64,000 bases of DNA. Origin: Symbiodinium natans. Lineage: Eukaryota; Sar; Dinophyceae; Suessiales; Symbiodiniaceae. The notes below the pieces were generated by a model that was not told the DNA's origin, did no database searches, and saw only the letters and a list, made by a program, of their open reading frames with translations. The translations under genes were made by a program, and so were the position numbers. The DNA lies in assembly GCA_905221605.1 (NCBI GenBank), contig CAJNDS010002389.1:188001-252000 (forward strand). Direction: 5' to 3'. Of the stretch, positions 22,224 through 31,399 are shown one piece after another; within the stretch, counting starts at the first letter, position 1; every line of letters starts with the position of its first letter.

Positions 22224-22679
22224 ATGGCGGTGCCTTCGACCGAGGGCTTCAACATGGATCCCGAGGCGCGGCCGGCTTGGCCCTGCTTCTTTAGATCAGA
22301 GAAAGGTGGAGTGCAGGAGTTGCCCTTTTCAAGGGTATCAAACAAGGGTATCAAAAATGCTGCTCCCGCGGCTGAGAGTGTAGGGGGGAGGGTTGGGTCT
22401 CCAGTGGATAGGTCTCAGCAAACGGAAGGCGGGCAGAAATGTCAGTTGAATTTATTCCCGAAGAGCAGCGGCCAATACCTTCAACATCGGTGCTACCTTT
22501 GGCAGGTCTGCTGTATCCCACTCCGGCTGTTCTCTACACTGATGCGCATGACGAGAACAGCAACCTGCATCCCTGAATCCCCAAGCAGACCCCTCGTCCC
22601 TACGGTCGCAGCGCCGTGGGGGCTTAACGCGTCGGGAACAAAAGAAGTCAACCAGAAGGCAGCGAGTCAAGGAACCTGA
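22224..22679 (+). CDS. Unrecognised ATG frame (151 aa)
   Basis: MAVPSTEGFNMDPEARPAWP, FFRSEKGGVQELPFSRVSNK, a Cys-containing middle (HRCYLWQVCCIPLRLFS) and a Thr/Pro/Ala-rich end. Hydrophilic, ATG to TGA. A CCCCTATCC minisatellite and a hairpin element follow at once. Not recognised. Confidence 0.4.
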   Translation: MAVPSTEGFNMDPEARPAWPCFFRSEKGGVQELPFSRVSNKGIKNAAPAAESVGGRVGSPVDRSQQTEGGQKCQLNLFPKSSGQYLQHRCYLWQVCCIPLRLFSTLMRMTRTATCIPESPSRPLVPTVAAPWGLNASGTKEVNQKAASQGT

Positions 22680-22688
22680 GCTTTCCTG

Positions 22689-22742
22689 GACCCAACCCAC
22701 CCCTATCCACCCCTATCCGCCCCTATCCGCCCCTATCCACCT
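22689..22742. repeat. CCCCTATCCR minisatellite
   Basis: Five 10-nt copies, directly followed by a partial F2 element. Confidence 0.9.
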
Positions 22743-22793
22743 AGGGGTCTACGAAAATAAGGGACCCCTAATTTTGCCTGCCAAAGAGTAGGA
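22742..22793 (-). mobile_element. Partial F2 element
   Basis: Half element: in reverse complement it reads CCTACTCTTTGG...ATTAGGGGTCCCTTATTTTCG, matching one end of the family. Confidence 0.4.
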
Positions 22794-23061
22794 AGCCCCC
22801 AAGCAGAGCTGTCATGTGGTGTTTGGGGGTTCGGGCCCCAGGCCTGGGGGCTCAGGGGGCTTTGCAAGTTGAGCGCAACTGATGAAAGCTTCAAACCTAC
22901 CGCGTGGAGCCCTTCAAGCGGCCTCAACATAGGTGAGATGCATTGAAACAGTGGTTTAAACCCTGAACCCTAATCCCTAAACCCTAAGCCCTTCTGAAAA
23001 AGTCTCTCGTGAAGGTCCCCGGCCTGCCAAGCGTCGACCGTGAGTCGATGTTGGCCCACCG

Positions 23062-23400
23062 TTGGGCCGTGGGTTGCCAGGCACCTGCAGCAGTTTGCCC
23101 TACTTCTTAAACCCTAAACCCTCATTGAGCCCAACTTTACGATCCAACAGGGCTTTGTTTGTATCCCTGGAGTGTCCCAACCCGCGCGAGAATTATGCCA
23201 GAACATCCCAGAGTCCCGCAAAGCACTGGAGAATCCCAAGAGTGCCACCCCCAGAGCATCGCACAGCATCCTGGAATGAATTCGTTTTGGGGTGGGAATT
23301 TCCCCAACAAGCGTGCCAGCACTATGGGCGTATAAAACTCTTCTTCTTTTCGGGGGCTCGGACAAACCCAAAGTCCCAAGCGGTAGAAGCCTCAAAGTAG
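23062..23400 (+). CDS. Unrecognised frame (112 aa)
   Basis: The best part reads RENYARTSQSPAKHWRIPR, TASWNEFVLGWEFPQQACQH and YGRIKLFFFSGARTNPKS. A minus-strand frame overlaps. Length is compatible with chance. Confidence 0.3.
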   Translation: MGRGLPGTCSSLPYFLNPKPSLSPTLRSNRALFVSLECPNPRENYARTSQSPAKHWRIPRVPPPEHRTASWNEFVLGWEFPQQACQHYGRIKLFFFSGARTNPKSQAVEASK

Positions 23401-23521
23401 GCGGTGGCGGTTCTGTTTCAACGCCGTAGCTCCAACTCCTAGACATGCCGAGGTTTGCACACTTCTCCCTCTCCACACTCCCTCCCCCCGCCCTAGTTCC
23501 GAATTCCAACTTCCAATAATT

Positions 23522-23655
23522 AGTTTGTGGGTTGCGGGGGAGGCTGAGGTGTGGGATCTACGGCAATTTATGGCCTGAGAAATTTGACATCTTCGGGCTG
23601 GACAGGGTTCTGGAGCAGGGTGGTGATATGTTTTGCCTCAGAATTGGGGCTTGGG
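23522..23655 (+). CDS. Exon-like segment ending at a telomere-repeat donor
   Basis: Reads GIYGNLWPEKFDIFGLDRVL then EQGGDMFCLRIGAW and meets G|GTTTAGGG at 23656. After the array (TTCAG|G at about 23698) two frames are open: FRAFAAWVMCSACLSSPWW, in phase if GGTGTAG is the acceptor, or GICCMGDVQRLSIKPLVEAQ. Coding-like; no family recognised. Confidence 0.4.
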
Positions 23656-24080
23656 GTTTAGGGTTTAGTAATTAGGGTTTTAGGGTGTAGGGTTCAGGGC
23701 ATTTGCTGCATGGGTGATGTGCAGCGCCTGTCTATCAAGCCCCTGGTGGAAGCACAAGCGCACATGGAGTGTTTGTACACATGAACATATAGATAAGAAG
23801 TAACGTATGTCCGTTTGTGTGTGAGTGTGAATAGTCACGCCGAAATAGTCAGTCGCCTTTTTTATTTGTGTATATATATATATACATACATGTCTGAGAG
23901 AGGTAGCTCTGGACTTCGGGTTAGGCGCTCTTAAACATCTTCTTGCCCATTCACACATCAAGGCCCTAAGCTTCAGCTTAAATCGTGCCACGGTGCCTCT
24001 TTCAAAGATGCCGTGGCTTCCTTGAGTGGTTTTCACATCAAAGAAGCCCTGCTGGCATTTAGACAAGGCGCCTCTTGTGA

Positions 24081-25076
24081 ATGTCCAGGGTGGGAGGTCT
24101 ACGGAGACCTCGGCAGCAGCCAGATTTGAAAGCTGGCCCTCGGGCCAGTTGCCCGCAGCAGGGGCTTCAGCCTCCTCTTAAATCTCATTGGCAGCTGCCA
24201 TCCGCAGAAGATATAGCTTTTTCGCCGCAGCCCTTGGCAATTCAGGTGGACCTGCCCCATCCAGATCGCGTTTACGTTGAGGAAGCTGATGCGATGCGAT
24301 ACAGCTTTCCCGAAGTGACCTGGAGCCGGGCAGGAAAACCGGACAAGGTTTGTTTGGGTCCCCGCTGCAAGCAGAACGACTGGGAGCGATTTCGATCAGC
24401 TTGCCCTGCAATCCTGGAAGCTGCAGAACATCTCATCGCTTCTTTCTCTGGCCAATGTGTGGAGGTGACCTTTGGCGATGTGCTGGACTACCAGCGAGGT
24501 CATCTGCTTGGTTGGCACCAGGACAACATGGACCTCCAGCGCCACTTGTTCACGGCAGTCCTGACGCTCGCATCGTCGGGAGATGGTCGATGTGAGTGGC
24601 GGCAAATCTCCTCAGATGGGAGTCGCTTGGAAGATGTGGTGGCTTCTTCAATGCCGTGTTTTGGCAACTTGGCCATCCATGGATTGAGCCTCGGGTGTTC
24701 TGCAGACTTCCTTTCTTTCTTCATACAGTCAGACAACCCTAGGCGACAGAGCTTTGAGCAGGTCTGCCTCCAAAGGTTCCAAGGACTAATAAACTGGCAG
24801 CTGCTTTTCCCAGAGTCCCAGAGAAGCCAAGGAGCTGCAACAACCAGATGGCGCACCGGGTTTTTTGGGACGAGGGGAGGAGGATCGCTTTGGTTCTCTT
24901 CTGTCGCTCTGCGGAGTTGGAAGTCCTGCTCAGGGAGAAGCCCGGGGCGTTTCTCAAGCAGAGTTTTCTGCTTTGTAAGAGGAACGCAGGAAAGGGGGGT
25001 ATATGACAGTGGTTTCGGCTTGCTGCCCCCTTTTGACTGCAATAAAGCACCAGCTCGTGACCTTAACTTAAGTTGA
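24081..25076 (+). CDS. 2OG-Fe(II) oxygenase-like protein (331 aa)
   Basis: Longest open frame in the window. Residues 127-200 match the double-stranded beta-helix core of 2-oxoglutarate/Fe(II) oxygenases (AlkB/prolyl-hydroxylase type): Y137-x2-G140, then H146-Q-D148 as the HxD iron ligands, a following LxLxSSGDGxCEW strand, and H200 in GNLAIHG as the distal iron ligand. Such enzymes hydroxylate or demethylate proteins, nucleic acids or small molecules; the substrate cannot be read here. The Arg/Lys expected about ten residues after the distal His, which binds 2-oxoglutarate, is not obvious (F210 sits at that spacing). The first ~40 residues and the part after about residue 235 look less constrained and may be UTR or intron. 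The start at the first ATG is therefore provisional. Downstream, at 25171-25230, lies a degenerate telomere-like array. Confidence 0.6.
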   Translation: MSRVGGLRRPRQQPDLKAGPRASCPQQGLQPPLKSHWQLPSAEDIAFSPQPLAIQVDLPHPDRVYVEEADAMRYSFPEVTWSRAGKPDKVCLGPRCKQNDWERFRSACPAILEAAEHLIASFSGQCVEVTFGDVLDYQRGHLLGWHQDNMDLQRHLFTAVLTLASSGDGRCEWRQISSDGSRLEDVVASSMPCFGNLAIHGLSLGCSADFLSFFIQSDNPRRQSFEQVCLQRFQGLINWQLLFPESQRSQGAATTRWRTGFFGTRGGGSLWFSSVALRSWKSCSGRSPGRFSSRVFCFVRGTQERGVYDSGFGLLPPFDCNKAPARDLNLS

Positions 25077-25170
25077 GACGTGGATGTGGGACCTTGGAGC
25101 CCTTCTCTCCCATCCCTGTCCCCATTGCACCAAATGTTCAGGGACAGTTTGGGCTTGTGTGTTTCTAGGA

Positions 25171-25230
25171 ACCCTAAACCCTGAACCCTGCCCTAAACCC
25201 TAAACTCTGGCCCTAAACCCTAAATCCCAA
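25171..25230 (-). repeat. Degenerate telomere-like array
   Basis: CCCTAAA with CCCTGAA, CTGGCCC and CCTAAAT variants. Confidence 0.75.
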
Positions 25231-25393
25231 GGAAAGGCGCCCAGAGCTGCTTGTCCATGCGACAGTGGTGGAGCAAAGATTTCGAATCCACCAAGTGAGC
25301 GAGCGGGGTGTCGGCAAGTCACTCCACTCGGCTGTTCACGTGGCGGCCAATGCCAGGCTCACAACGAGAGCTGTGCGAAGCCCAGCTCTCTGA
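25229..25393 (+). CDS. Exon-like segment after a telomere-like array
   Basis: Reads RRPELLVHATVVEQRFRIHQ then VSERGVGKSLHSAVHVAANA, ending RSPAL and TGA. All three frames are nearly open here; this one has the best codon bias. The array ends CCCAAG directly upstream. Confidence 0.3.
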   Translation, partial: KERRPELLVHATVVEQRFRIHQVSERGVGKSLHSAVHVAANARLTTRAVRSPAL

Positions 25394-25564
25394 GCTCGAT
25401 GTCGCTGAGCTGGAATAGCCAGCAGATCTCTGCGGTGGAAACAGCCACGTGAGTCCAAAAAACAAAGCCCTTAAACGTCAAGTCTCCCAGATGCCCGCAT
25501 CCTGAACCTCAAATCTGCAGATCTTTGTCCCAAATCAGCCCGGGCCTTAATTTTTCGATTCTAG

Positions 25565-25714
25565 ATGTCCGAAAGTGCTGGAGGTGTGCTCCTGCACTCA
25601 AAGCCCTGCTGTGAGGAGCTTCAGGTGGGTGTGGTGAAGAAGTCGATCATCCGACAGATTTGGCTACCAGGTGCAATACGCAGTTTGTCAAGTGTGCTGC
25701 TTGGGGTCATTTAG
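25565..25714 (+). CDS. Small frame after an acceptor-like site (49 aa)
   Basis: ATG follows TTTTTCGATTCTAG. Reads MSESAGGVLLHSKPCCEELQ then VGVVKKSIIRQIWLPGAIRS. CAG|GTGGGT inside could be a donor. Not recognised. Confidence 0.35.
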   Translation: MSESAGGVLLHSKPCCEELQVGVVKKSIIRQIWLPGAIRSLSSVLLGVI

Positions 25715-25905
25715 GTTCACTCCCGTGCGGGAGTTGCTGAAGGGTTAGGGCTTCGACTTGACTTGAAGGGTTAGGGCTTCGACTTGACTTCAGGGTTTGC
25801 AGGGTTGATTCTTGAGGGTTCAGGTCAGGGCCCTCGGGTTGGAACTTCGGCGTAGCAAAGTGCTACGCCGCTGTAGCGAAGGCCTGCTTTCTCCCGGGTG
25901 CTGAG

Positions 25906-26062
25906 TCGGTTTCTTGGTTTACCTCCGCACCCGCAAAGAGCACAAAGGGCCGTTTAAGGTCCCTGTTACAGTAGATTCTACTGGTGCTGGAACTGATGAC
26001 TGGAAGTGTCGAGTGCTGCCGCGGTTCAGATCTGGACTTCGGCCCTCAGGCCCTCATGAGAG
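25906..26062 (+). CDS. Exon-like segment, unknown function
   Basis: A pyrimidine tract and GGTGCTGAG acceptor precede GFLVYLRTRKEHKGPFKVPV and TVDSTGAGTDDWKCRVLPRF; a GAGAG|GTTTTC donor ends it. The donor opens into a TTTAGGG array (26078-26135). The next island, DEWLSHEDHEPVAKEASPP, follows TTGCCAG at about 26185. Join phase not settled. Confidence 0.45.
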
Positions 26063-26077
26063 GTTTTCTTGACTTAG

Positions 26078-26135
26078 GGGGTTTAGGGTTTAGGGTTTCG
26101 GGTTTAGGGTTTAGGGTTGGGGGTTTAGGGTTTTA
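26078..26135 (+). repeat. Telomere array
   Basis: About seven TTTAGGG-type units after the donor of the 25906 exon. Confidence 0.85.
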
Positions 26136-26469
26136 GGAACTTGAACCCGAAACCACAACCCAAACCTCTTCATGCCTTGCCAGACGAGTGGCTCTCGCAC
26201 GAGGACCATGAGCCGGTTGCCAAGGAAGCTTCTCCACCCTAGGCGGTAGTTAGGCTCGACATCTCGCCTTCAGATCCTTGCCCAAGCTCCATCTAGGATG
26301 GGAGTTGAGACGGTTTTAGTTGTTCTTGTTGTTTTGTGGGGGCCGGTCGTGCTCAGGCTCTTGGGTTTTTTGTCCACAGCTAAGAGCTGAAACCTAAGCC
26401 AAAAGACCAGAGGTGCAAAGCTTCAGACCCCCAACTGCTAAAGTGGAGATCGTCATACAGGCTTAGAAA

Positions 26470-26790
<321 letters not shown>

Positions 26791-27001
26791 CCCAACGAGC
26801 CTTGCAGTGTCAAGCCCAGGCCGGAGACATCCACTCGCCACGGCAAGGAGCCGGCGGGTTTAGCGGGGGGGCCTTCTGGAGGGCGTCGATTGCCAAGGTG
26901 GGGGGGGGTGAGAACTCAGGCTTAAAAGGGGGCCTCTGGGAGCTAAGGCTTACAAGGAGCCTCTGAGAGCTAAGAGCTAAAGCTTAAGCTCTGAATTCCG
27001 A

Positions 27002-27499
27002 TTGCGAAAGCCACCAGTTACAGTGAAGCGTTCAGCGGTCGCCGCATTTCCGGGCTTTGGGGCCTCTGCGATCACTCGGCTCTGGCCCTCGAGCCTGCGC
27101 CTCTTTTCACCGATCACCGCCCTCCCACGCCCTCCAGCGCCCTTCAGCAACCTCAAGCCCTGGAGGCCAGAAACCCAAGCTCCGGAGGCCAGACTTCACA
27201 TGCACCGAAGAACATCTCAGATGAAGCCTCTTTTTAAAGGAGAACCGAGCCCATCGCGGCGGGCCAACTGCATCTGTTGGGCGCTTATGCTTGGGCGTCT
27301 GCTTGCTTTGCAGCCATCTCAGGAACCAGATTGCTGGTCCCTCTGTGTTACAGGGTTTGGGCTTGCTTACTCTTTGTTGCGCACTCCTGGGTTTTGGTGC
27401 CAAGAGCAGGCAGCTAACCCTGAGGACCCGACATTTGCAAGATTATGCAAGTATCTGGTGGGGATGTGGTGGGTTGTTTTCTACAGTCGGAGGATGTGA
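27002..27499 (+). CDS. Unrecognised frame (165 aa)
   Basis: The C-terminal half is the most coding-like: EPDCWSLCVTGFGLAYSLLR then CQEQAANPEDPTFARLCKYL and VGMWWVVFYSRRM to TGA. Starts with TTG. A second frame of 155 codons overlaps from 27291; one of them must be a shadow. Confidence 0.3.
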   Translation: MRKPPVTVKRSAVAAFPGFGASAITRLWPSSLRLFSPITALPRPPAPFSNLKPWRPETQAPEARLHMHRRTSQMKPLFKGEPSPSRRANCICWALMLGRLLALQPSQEPDCWSLCVTGFGLAYSLLRTPGFWCQEQAANPEDPTFARLCKYLVGMWWVVFYSRRM

Positions 27500-28005
27500 G
27501 CTTTGGCTCGCTTTGGGCTGCGCTTTTATCACGGCAAACAAGGAGCCGCCAATGCATCTTGGAAGTGTTGTTCAGGACCCCTGCTGTAGGCCTTATAAGG
27601 TTAGAGCTGGTTCGAGGCGGTTGAGGCAGAATCGGGGGAGGTCTCCATTTGCGCCGAGGCTGGATTGGCAGCGACTTCCCGCACCTTGGCAACCAACCCT
27701 CGGAACCCTGAAGTCCAAAAATCCCCCAAGCGTAGCCCTTGGCGAGCCCGAAGCCTGAAATCTCCGCGTGACTCTACTACTCTCTACCCCATGTAAACCG
27801 AGTTCTAACCCTGAAGTCCGCGAAGAGGGCCGAAAGTTTGGACCAGTGGAAAGCCTGTGGTGGCAAAACGGAGGAGCCTTGTGCGATCTGAACCTCTCCA
27901 TTTCCTCCATTTCCCGAAGCCTGAACATGCCCCCCCCCCTTCATGTCTTGAAAACCTGGGATGCCCTGAGGCCTTGATATACAGAGCCGGGCACCCGCAA
28001 AAACT

Positions 28006-28212
28006 TCAACCTTCAACCCAAGAAGCTGAAGGTAAGCCTTCAACATCTGAGGTGCTGCCGGCATCCAGGGGGGCGGGAAGCCCGTTGCCCAGGCCCCCTA
28101 GTTGCCTGGGGTTCAGCCTCCGGATGCGAGGTTCTTGAGGGTCCATCTTCAGAATGCTCATGTCACTTCTCACTTCATCAGATTGTTTCTTACTTGCACT
28201 AGCTTCTGCCAC
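28006..28212 (-). CDS. Unrecognised ATG frame, hydrophilic (68 aa)
   Basis: MAEASASKKQSDEVRSDMSI, LKMDPQEPRIRRLNPRQLGG and a Gly/Ser/Ala tail to a stop. Not recognised. Confidence 0.35.
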   Translation of the reverse strand: MAEASASKKQSDEVRSDMSILKMDPQEPRIRRLNPRQLGGLGNGLPAPLDAGSTSDVEGLPSASWVEG

Positions 28213-28283
28213 AAAACAGGAACGCCAGTCAGAAACTCTCAGGAAGCATCAGAAACGGTGACCTTGCTGACAGACCCATCGAC

Positions 28284-28356
28284 CCTAAACCCTAAACCCT
28301 AAACCCCAAACCCTAAACCCTAAACCCTCAACCCTCAACCCTAAACCCTAAACCCA
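28284..28356 (-). repeat. Interstitial telomere array
   Basis: Ten CCCTAAA-type units just before the 28354 exon island. Confidence 0.9.
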
Positions 28357-28607
28357 TCATCCATGCCCTGGTGGTACTTTCGTTCAATTCACTGCCAGGA
28401 CAGAGTGACGGAAGAGGCGAAGGGCGAAGAGGGCGAGCAACTCCGGCTGGTTTGACCCTAAGGCTTTAGGGTTTAGGGTTTAGGGGCCAAGGACCTGAAT
28501 CTCTGCAAAGTGAGACGGCTTCAGTGGCAAGCAAGAGGACATGAGTTCGCCAACATGATTTTAGTTTTCAACTTCAATTCTCATGGGTCAAAGCAGGGCT
28601 TTTGAAT
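28354..28607 (+). CDS. Two exon-like segments between telomere arrays, unknown function
   Basis: Segment 1 (about 28354-28448, SSMPWWYFRSIHCQDRVTEE) directly follows a CCCTAAA array and ends at CTG|GTTTGA. Segment 2 (about 28485-28607, KDLNLCKVRRLQWQARGHEF) follows a short TTTAGGG stretch ending TTTAG. The phase of the join is not certain. No domain is recognised. Confidence 0.35.
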
Positions 28608-28665
28608 GGCGACGTGTAGGGGCCGTTTCTCATTACACTTTACAAAGTACGTGCTGGGGACCGTT

Positions 28666-28878
28666 TTAAACCCTACCCAAGGGAACCCCACTGCAAGCTC
28701 TGCAGAAGCTCGCCACAGGCACTCGAACTCGCCAGGGGCCGTCGCAAAGCACAGCGACGGAAGCTCCTCGTTCGAGATTGGCTCTCGTTGAGTGCAGGGA
28801 GTGGAGATCCGTCCCATCAGCCGCATGTAACAAAACAAGACCACAAAGAGACCCGAAATTGACCACAAAAGTCACCAC
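28666..28878 (-). CDS. Unrecognised frame (70 aa)
   Basis: VTFVVNFGSLCGLVLLHAAD, LHSTRANLERGASVAVLCDG, WRVRVPVASFCRACSGVP. G/C-biased codons. Starts with GTG, so it is likely an exon rather than a full gene. Confidence 0.3.
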   Translation of the reverse strand: MVTFVVNFGSLCGLVLLHAADGTDLHSLHSTRANLERGASVAVLCDGPWRVRVPVASFCRACSGVPLGRV

Positions 28879-29276
28879 AACTGACGGCTGCTGACCGTGT
28901 GACTAGCGAGATAGTCAGTTTGTGCTGCGCGCTGCCGCTTGTACCACATAGGACAGGGGCTTTGACTCGGGCTGGGAAAGTGCCTGGGACGTAGCATCAC
29001 GGAGCATCTGTGTGCAATCCTAAACGGGCTTCTAACAAAGCCTTGAAATCTTGAAGCGAACCCGCAAGGTACCGGTGCCGGAAGCAATTGCGCATTCGAC
29101 ACCAGCAGTAACAGCAGCACCTCGGACTCGGACCTTGCAGAGTTCTTTTTCGACAAAGTCTCGCCGCGCCCAGATGTCCTGAGCTTCTCTTTGAGGGTCG
29201 GTTTGGGCTTCTTGGGCTTCAGAGGTGCTGGGCTGGAGGGTTGAGGGTTCACACTTGAGTCAAAGTGGAGGATCAT
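28872..29276 (-). CDS. Unrecognised ATG frame, basic disordered N-terminus (134 aa)
   Basis: MILHFDSSVNPQPSSPAPLK, PKKPKPTLKEKLRTSGRGET, LSKKNSARSESEVLLLLL. The codons look constrained in the first half. On the same strand the 28666-28878 frame follows with a 7-nt overlap. Confidence 0.35.
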   Translation of the reverse strand: MILHFDSSVNPQPSSPAPLKPKKPKPTLKEKLRTSGRGETLSKKNSARSESEVLLLLLVSNAQLLPAPVPCGFASRFQGFVRSPFRIAHRCSVMLRPRHFPSPSQSPCPMWYKRQRAAQTDYLASHTVSSRQLW

Positions 29277-29400
29277 GCTTGCTTGGGGCCTTCTTTGCGA
29301 TGCCTACCAGAGCTGGGAAAGCTAGCGTTCTGCGCAAATGGCACTTCCTAGCCCTAAACCCAAGGATGTGAGCCTGGTCATCTAAACTCAACCTGCAGAG

Positions 29401-29727
29401 TCACGGCGCAGGCAAGGGAAGCGCTTGCAGCAAAGATGCCCTGGGCAGCAAGGACTTCCGCCACCGTGCGTCCTTCGGTACGGATTTTGGTTTGGGCGGT
29501 GGGAGAGCACTGTTCAGTTGACCGAGCCTCCTCGCGCCCCTTACAAGCCTTACTTGCTGAACGGCTGTATGGGTAAGGTAAACTAGTATGCCTCCAGTGG
29601 CCTTGATCTTGAACGCCGTGCCAAGCTTACCCTGCAGCCTGCAGCAGCCCGCATGACAGGACTCCAGCAATGCCTCTCGGAACGTCATCAACATCAGCAA
29701 CTGCATCACTGGCGATGGCTCTGCCAC
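29401..29727 (-). CDS. Unrecognised ATG frame (108 aa)
   Basis: MAEPSPVMQLLMLMTFREAL, GCCRLQGKLGTAFKIKATGG, LVYLTHTAVQQVRLVRGARR, ending in a Pro/Ala/Leu-rich tail. Clean ATG and stop, good codon bias. Overlaps the start of a + strand ATG frame at 29670. No family. Confidence 0.35.
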   Translation of the reverse strand: MAEPSPVMQLLMLMTFREALLESCHAGCCRLQGKLGTAFKIKATGGILVYLTHTAVQQVRLVRGARRLGQLNSALPPPKPKSVPKDARWRKSLLPRASLLQALPLPAP

Positions 29728-29960
29728 ACCTGGCCCGGCACCCAGTCATTTGTCATCTCCTTGTTCGATTGTGGGTCGGGAGGAGTAAAGTCTGTTCAAA
29801 AGGGGCTTTTCGGGCTCTGCCGTGCCCCTTTCCAGCCCGAAAAGCAGCAACGAACCGCGGGGGACGCTCCCTTGCAGGCAAAACCATCAGCCTCAATGCC
29901 TCCATCAACGCAGAGCCGAAGCGTGCCCCCACGGCGGCTCAGCTCAAGGCATTGAATTGA
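29670..29960 (+). CDS. Unrecognised ATG frame (96 aa)
   Basis: MPLGTSSTSATASLAMALPH at the start (transit-peptide-like: Ser, Thr, Ala, no acids), and a C-terminal GGRSLAGKTISLNASINAE then PKRAPTAAQLKALN and TGA. It contains a 12-bp inverted repeat (29805-29816/29834-29845). Not recognised. Confidence 0.35.
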   Translation: MPLGTSSTSATASLAMALPHLARHPVICHLLVRLWVGRSKVCSKGAFRALPCPFPARKAATNRGGRSLAGKTISLNASINAEPKRAPTAAQLKALN

Positions 29961-30114
29961 GCGTGATCTAAGGGGGAGGTTTTGGGATTTACTGTCATCA
30001 GGGCCCCCTGCCTGGAAGTCAAGCTGAGGGCTCTTGTTTAGACTGGAACTTGTGCCTGTTCGGGGGTTTCGGGGTTGCAGGGTTGAGTATTTTTTCGAGT
30101 TTGGTTTATTGCAG

Positions 30115-30286
30115 CTCAGCAACTTTGCCTCGACTCTTTCCCACCCAGCTGTGCGGGGTCTGGGTGCACACGTTTTGGTGTCCCAGCATGACTGGTGAGC
30201 AGCAGGCCGGTATTTTAGGGATTCCTTGCAGTTCCGCCGAGGTTCTTGATGTGAGAATCCTGAAGGTAGAGTCGCTCAAGGATTAA
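30115..30286 (+). CDS. Two exons with a 37-nt intron, unknown function
   Basis: Exon 30115-30194 (LSNFASTLSHPAVRGLGAHV) follows a classic TTTGGTTTATTGCAG acceptor and ends with a GTGAGC donor. Intron 30195-30231 ends ATTCCTTGCAG. Exon 30232-30286 (SAEVLDVRILKVESLKD) ends TAA. The join is phase 2 and restores the frame. This gives the C-terminus of an unrecognised protein; upstream exons are not assigned. Confidence 0.5.
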
Positions 30287-30308
30287 GAGCGGTTAACATG
30301 GCCAAGGC

Positions 30309-30605
30309 TCCGCGACTCTTTGCTCCGCGCCAAATGGGGGCTTGCGATATTAGGGGGTATCTTATTGGGGTCCTTACTACAAGGGGATCCTACTATTCTG
30401 GGTGAATATTTTAGGGGTCCCGAAACCCTGAACCCTGAACCCTCAACCCTAAACCCTAAACCCTAAACCCTAAGCCCTAAGCCCTAAACCCTAAACCCTA
30501 AACCCTAAACCCTAAACCCTAAACCCTAACCCCTTGCCGGCTGAGGCCGAAGAGCAGGCGACGGCTGCCCTGTCGGCCATGCTCGGCCTTGGCAAGCCCA
30601 AGGCA
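30309..30605 (+). CDS. Exon-like islands around a hairpin element and a telomere array
   Basis: An ATG near 30299 opens MAKAPRLFAPRQMG. It is followed by a palindromic element (30345-30424) and a CCCTAAA array (30423-30534), then an Ala/Glu-rich island, EAEEQATAALSAMLGLGKPK (about 30546-30602), which ends at a GTGCAA donor. The island is strongly coding-like in codon third positions. No family is recognised and the splice joins are not fixed. Confidence 0.35.
30345..30424 (+). mobile_element. Palindromic element, family F2
   Basis: Shares TTATTGGGGTCCTT, GGGATCCTACTAT and TTAGGGGTCCC with the other F2 copies; runs into a CCCTAAA array. Confidence 0.45.
30423..30534 (-). repeat. Interstitial telomere array
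   Basis: About 16 units; CCCTGAA, CCCTAAG and CCCTAAA variants in blocks. Confidence 0.9.
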
Positions 30606-30639
30606 GGTGCAACCCAATGAAACCTTTCCCTAAAGGGTG

Positions 30640-30740
30640 GTTTTGGGGTTTAGGGTTTGGGGTTTAGGGTTTTGGGGTTTAGGGTTTAGGGTTTTAAGTG
30701 TTTAGGGTGTCGCCTGGGTTTGAAGGGTTTAGGGTTTCGC
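30640..30740 (+). repeat. Degenerate telomere array
   Basis: TTTAGGG mixed with TTTGGGG. Confidence 0.75.
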
Positions 30741-30840
30741 CTTTCCCTAAGCCTTTCCCAAAGCCTTTCCCTAAAGCCTTTCCCTGCGCCTTTCCCCTAC
30801 TTACTGTAAGGCATTCCCGAATCCGTTGCAAGCCCCTCAT

Positions 30841-30984
30841 CGGAGAAACCGAGATGTCTCGGTGTGTTGGGAGCTGGGCTTCGATTTTGAGCTGCCCCCA
30901 AAGTCATTTCGTGTGGCGCACACCTCGGCAGGCGGTGTGGTCCGCCTCAGCACCGGGCGGTTCAAAAAGCACTTGAAGTCTTGA
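30841..30984 (+). CDS. Terminal exon-like segment, unknown function
   Basis: The frame reads DVSVCWELGFDFELPPKSF and HTSAGGVVRLSTGRFKKHLK, then TGA. It has strong third-position G/C and a mixed charged/hydrophobic pattern. It is preceded by a minisatellite of GCCTTTCCCTAAA units (30735-30800). Not recognised. Confidence 0.4.
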   Translation, partial: RRNRDVSVCWELGFDFELPPKSFRVAHTSAGGVVRLSTGRFKKHLKS

Positions 30985-31287
30985 GGTTAGACATGGGCGA
31001 CTGTCACTCCTGTTTAAGGGTCAAAAGAACCAAGCTTTGGCAAACACAGAGGCTCAAGAACCCAAACTGCTGAACAACGTGTTTGAGTTTGATTTTTTGA
31101 AATTGTTTATGCTTGAGTCTTTTGCTTGGAAATCTTTACTTGGAGTCTTTGCTTGGAATCTTTGCTTGGAACCTTTGCTTGAAAATCTTTGCTTGAAAAA
31201 TGTGCTCCACTTGATTATTTCCAATTCGAACGACGCACGACTACCTGAAGAACCCACACAAGAAACGGTTTTCAACCTCTAGGGGCC

Positions 31288-31394
31288 CCCTAAACCCTAA
31301 ACCCTAAACCCTAAACCCCAAACCCCAAACCCTAAACCCCAAAACCCTAAACCCTAAACCCTAAACCCTAAACCCTAAACCCTAAACCCTAACC
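31288..31394 (-). repeat. Interstitial telomere array
   Basis: About 15 CCCTAAA units directly before the 31400 exon. Confidence 0.9.
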
Positions 31395-31399
31395 CCCTG

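Noticed and set aside
25260-25285. tRNA-like TTCGAATCC box
   Set aside because: No matching A box, stems or anticodon loop around it; the same holds for similar motifs near 16966, 43607 and 52522.
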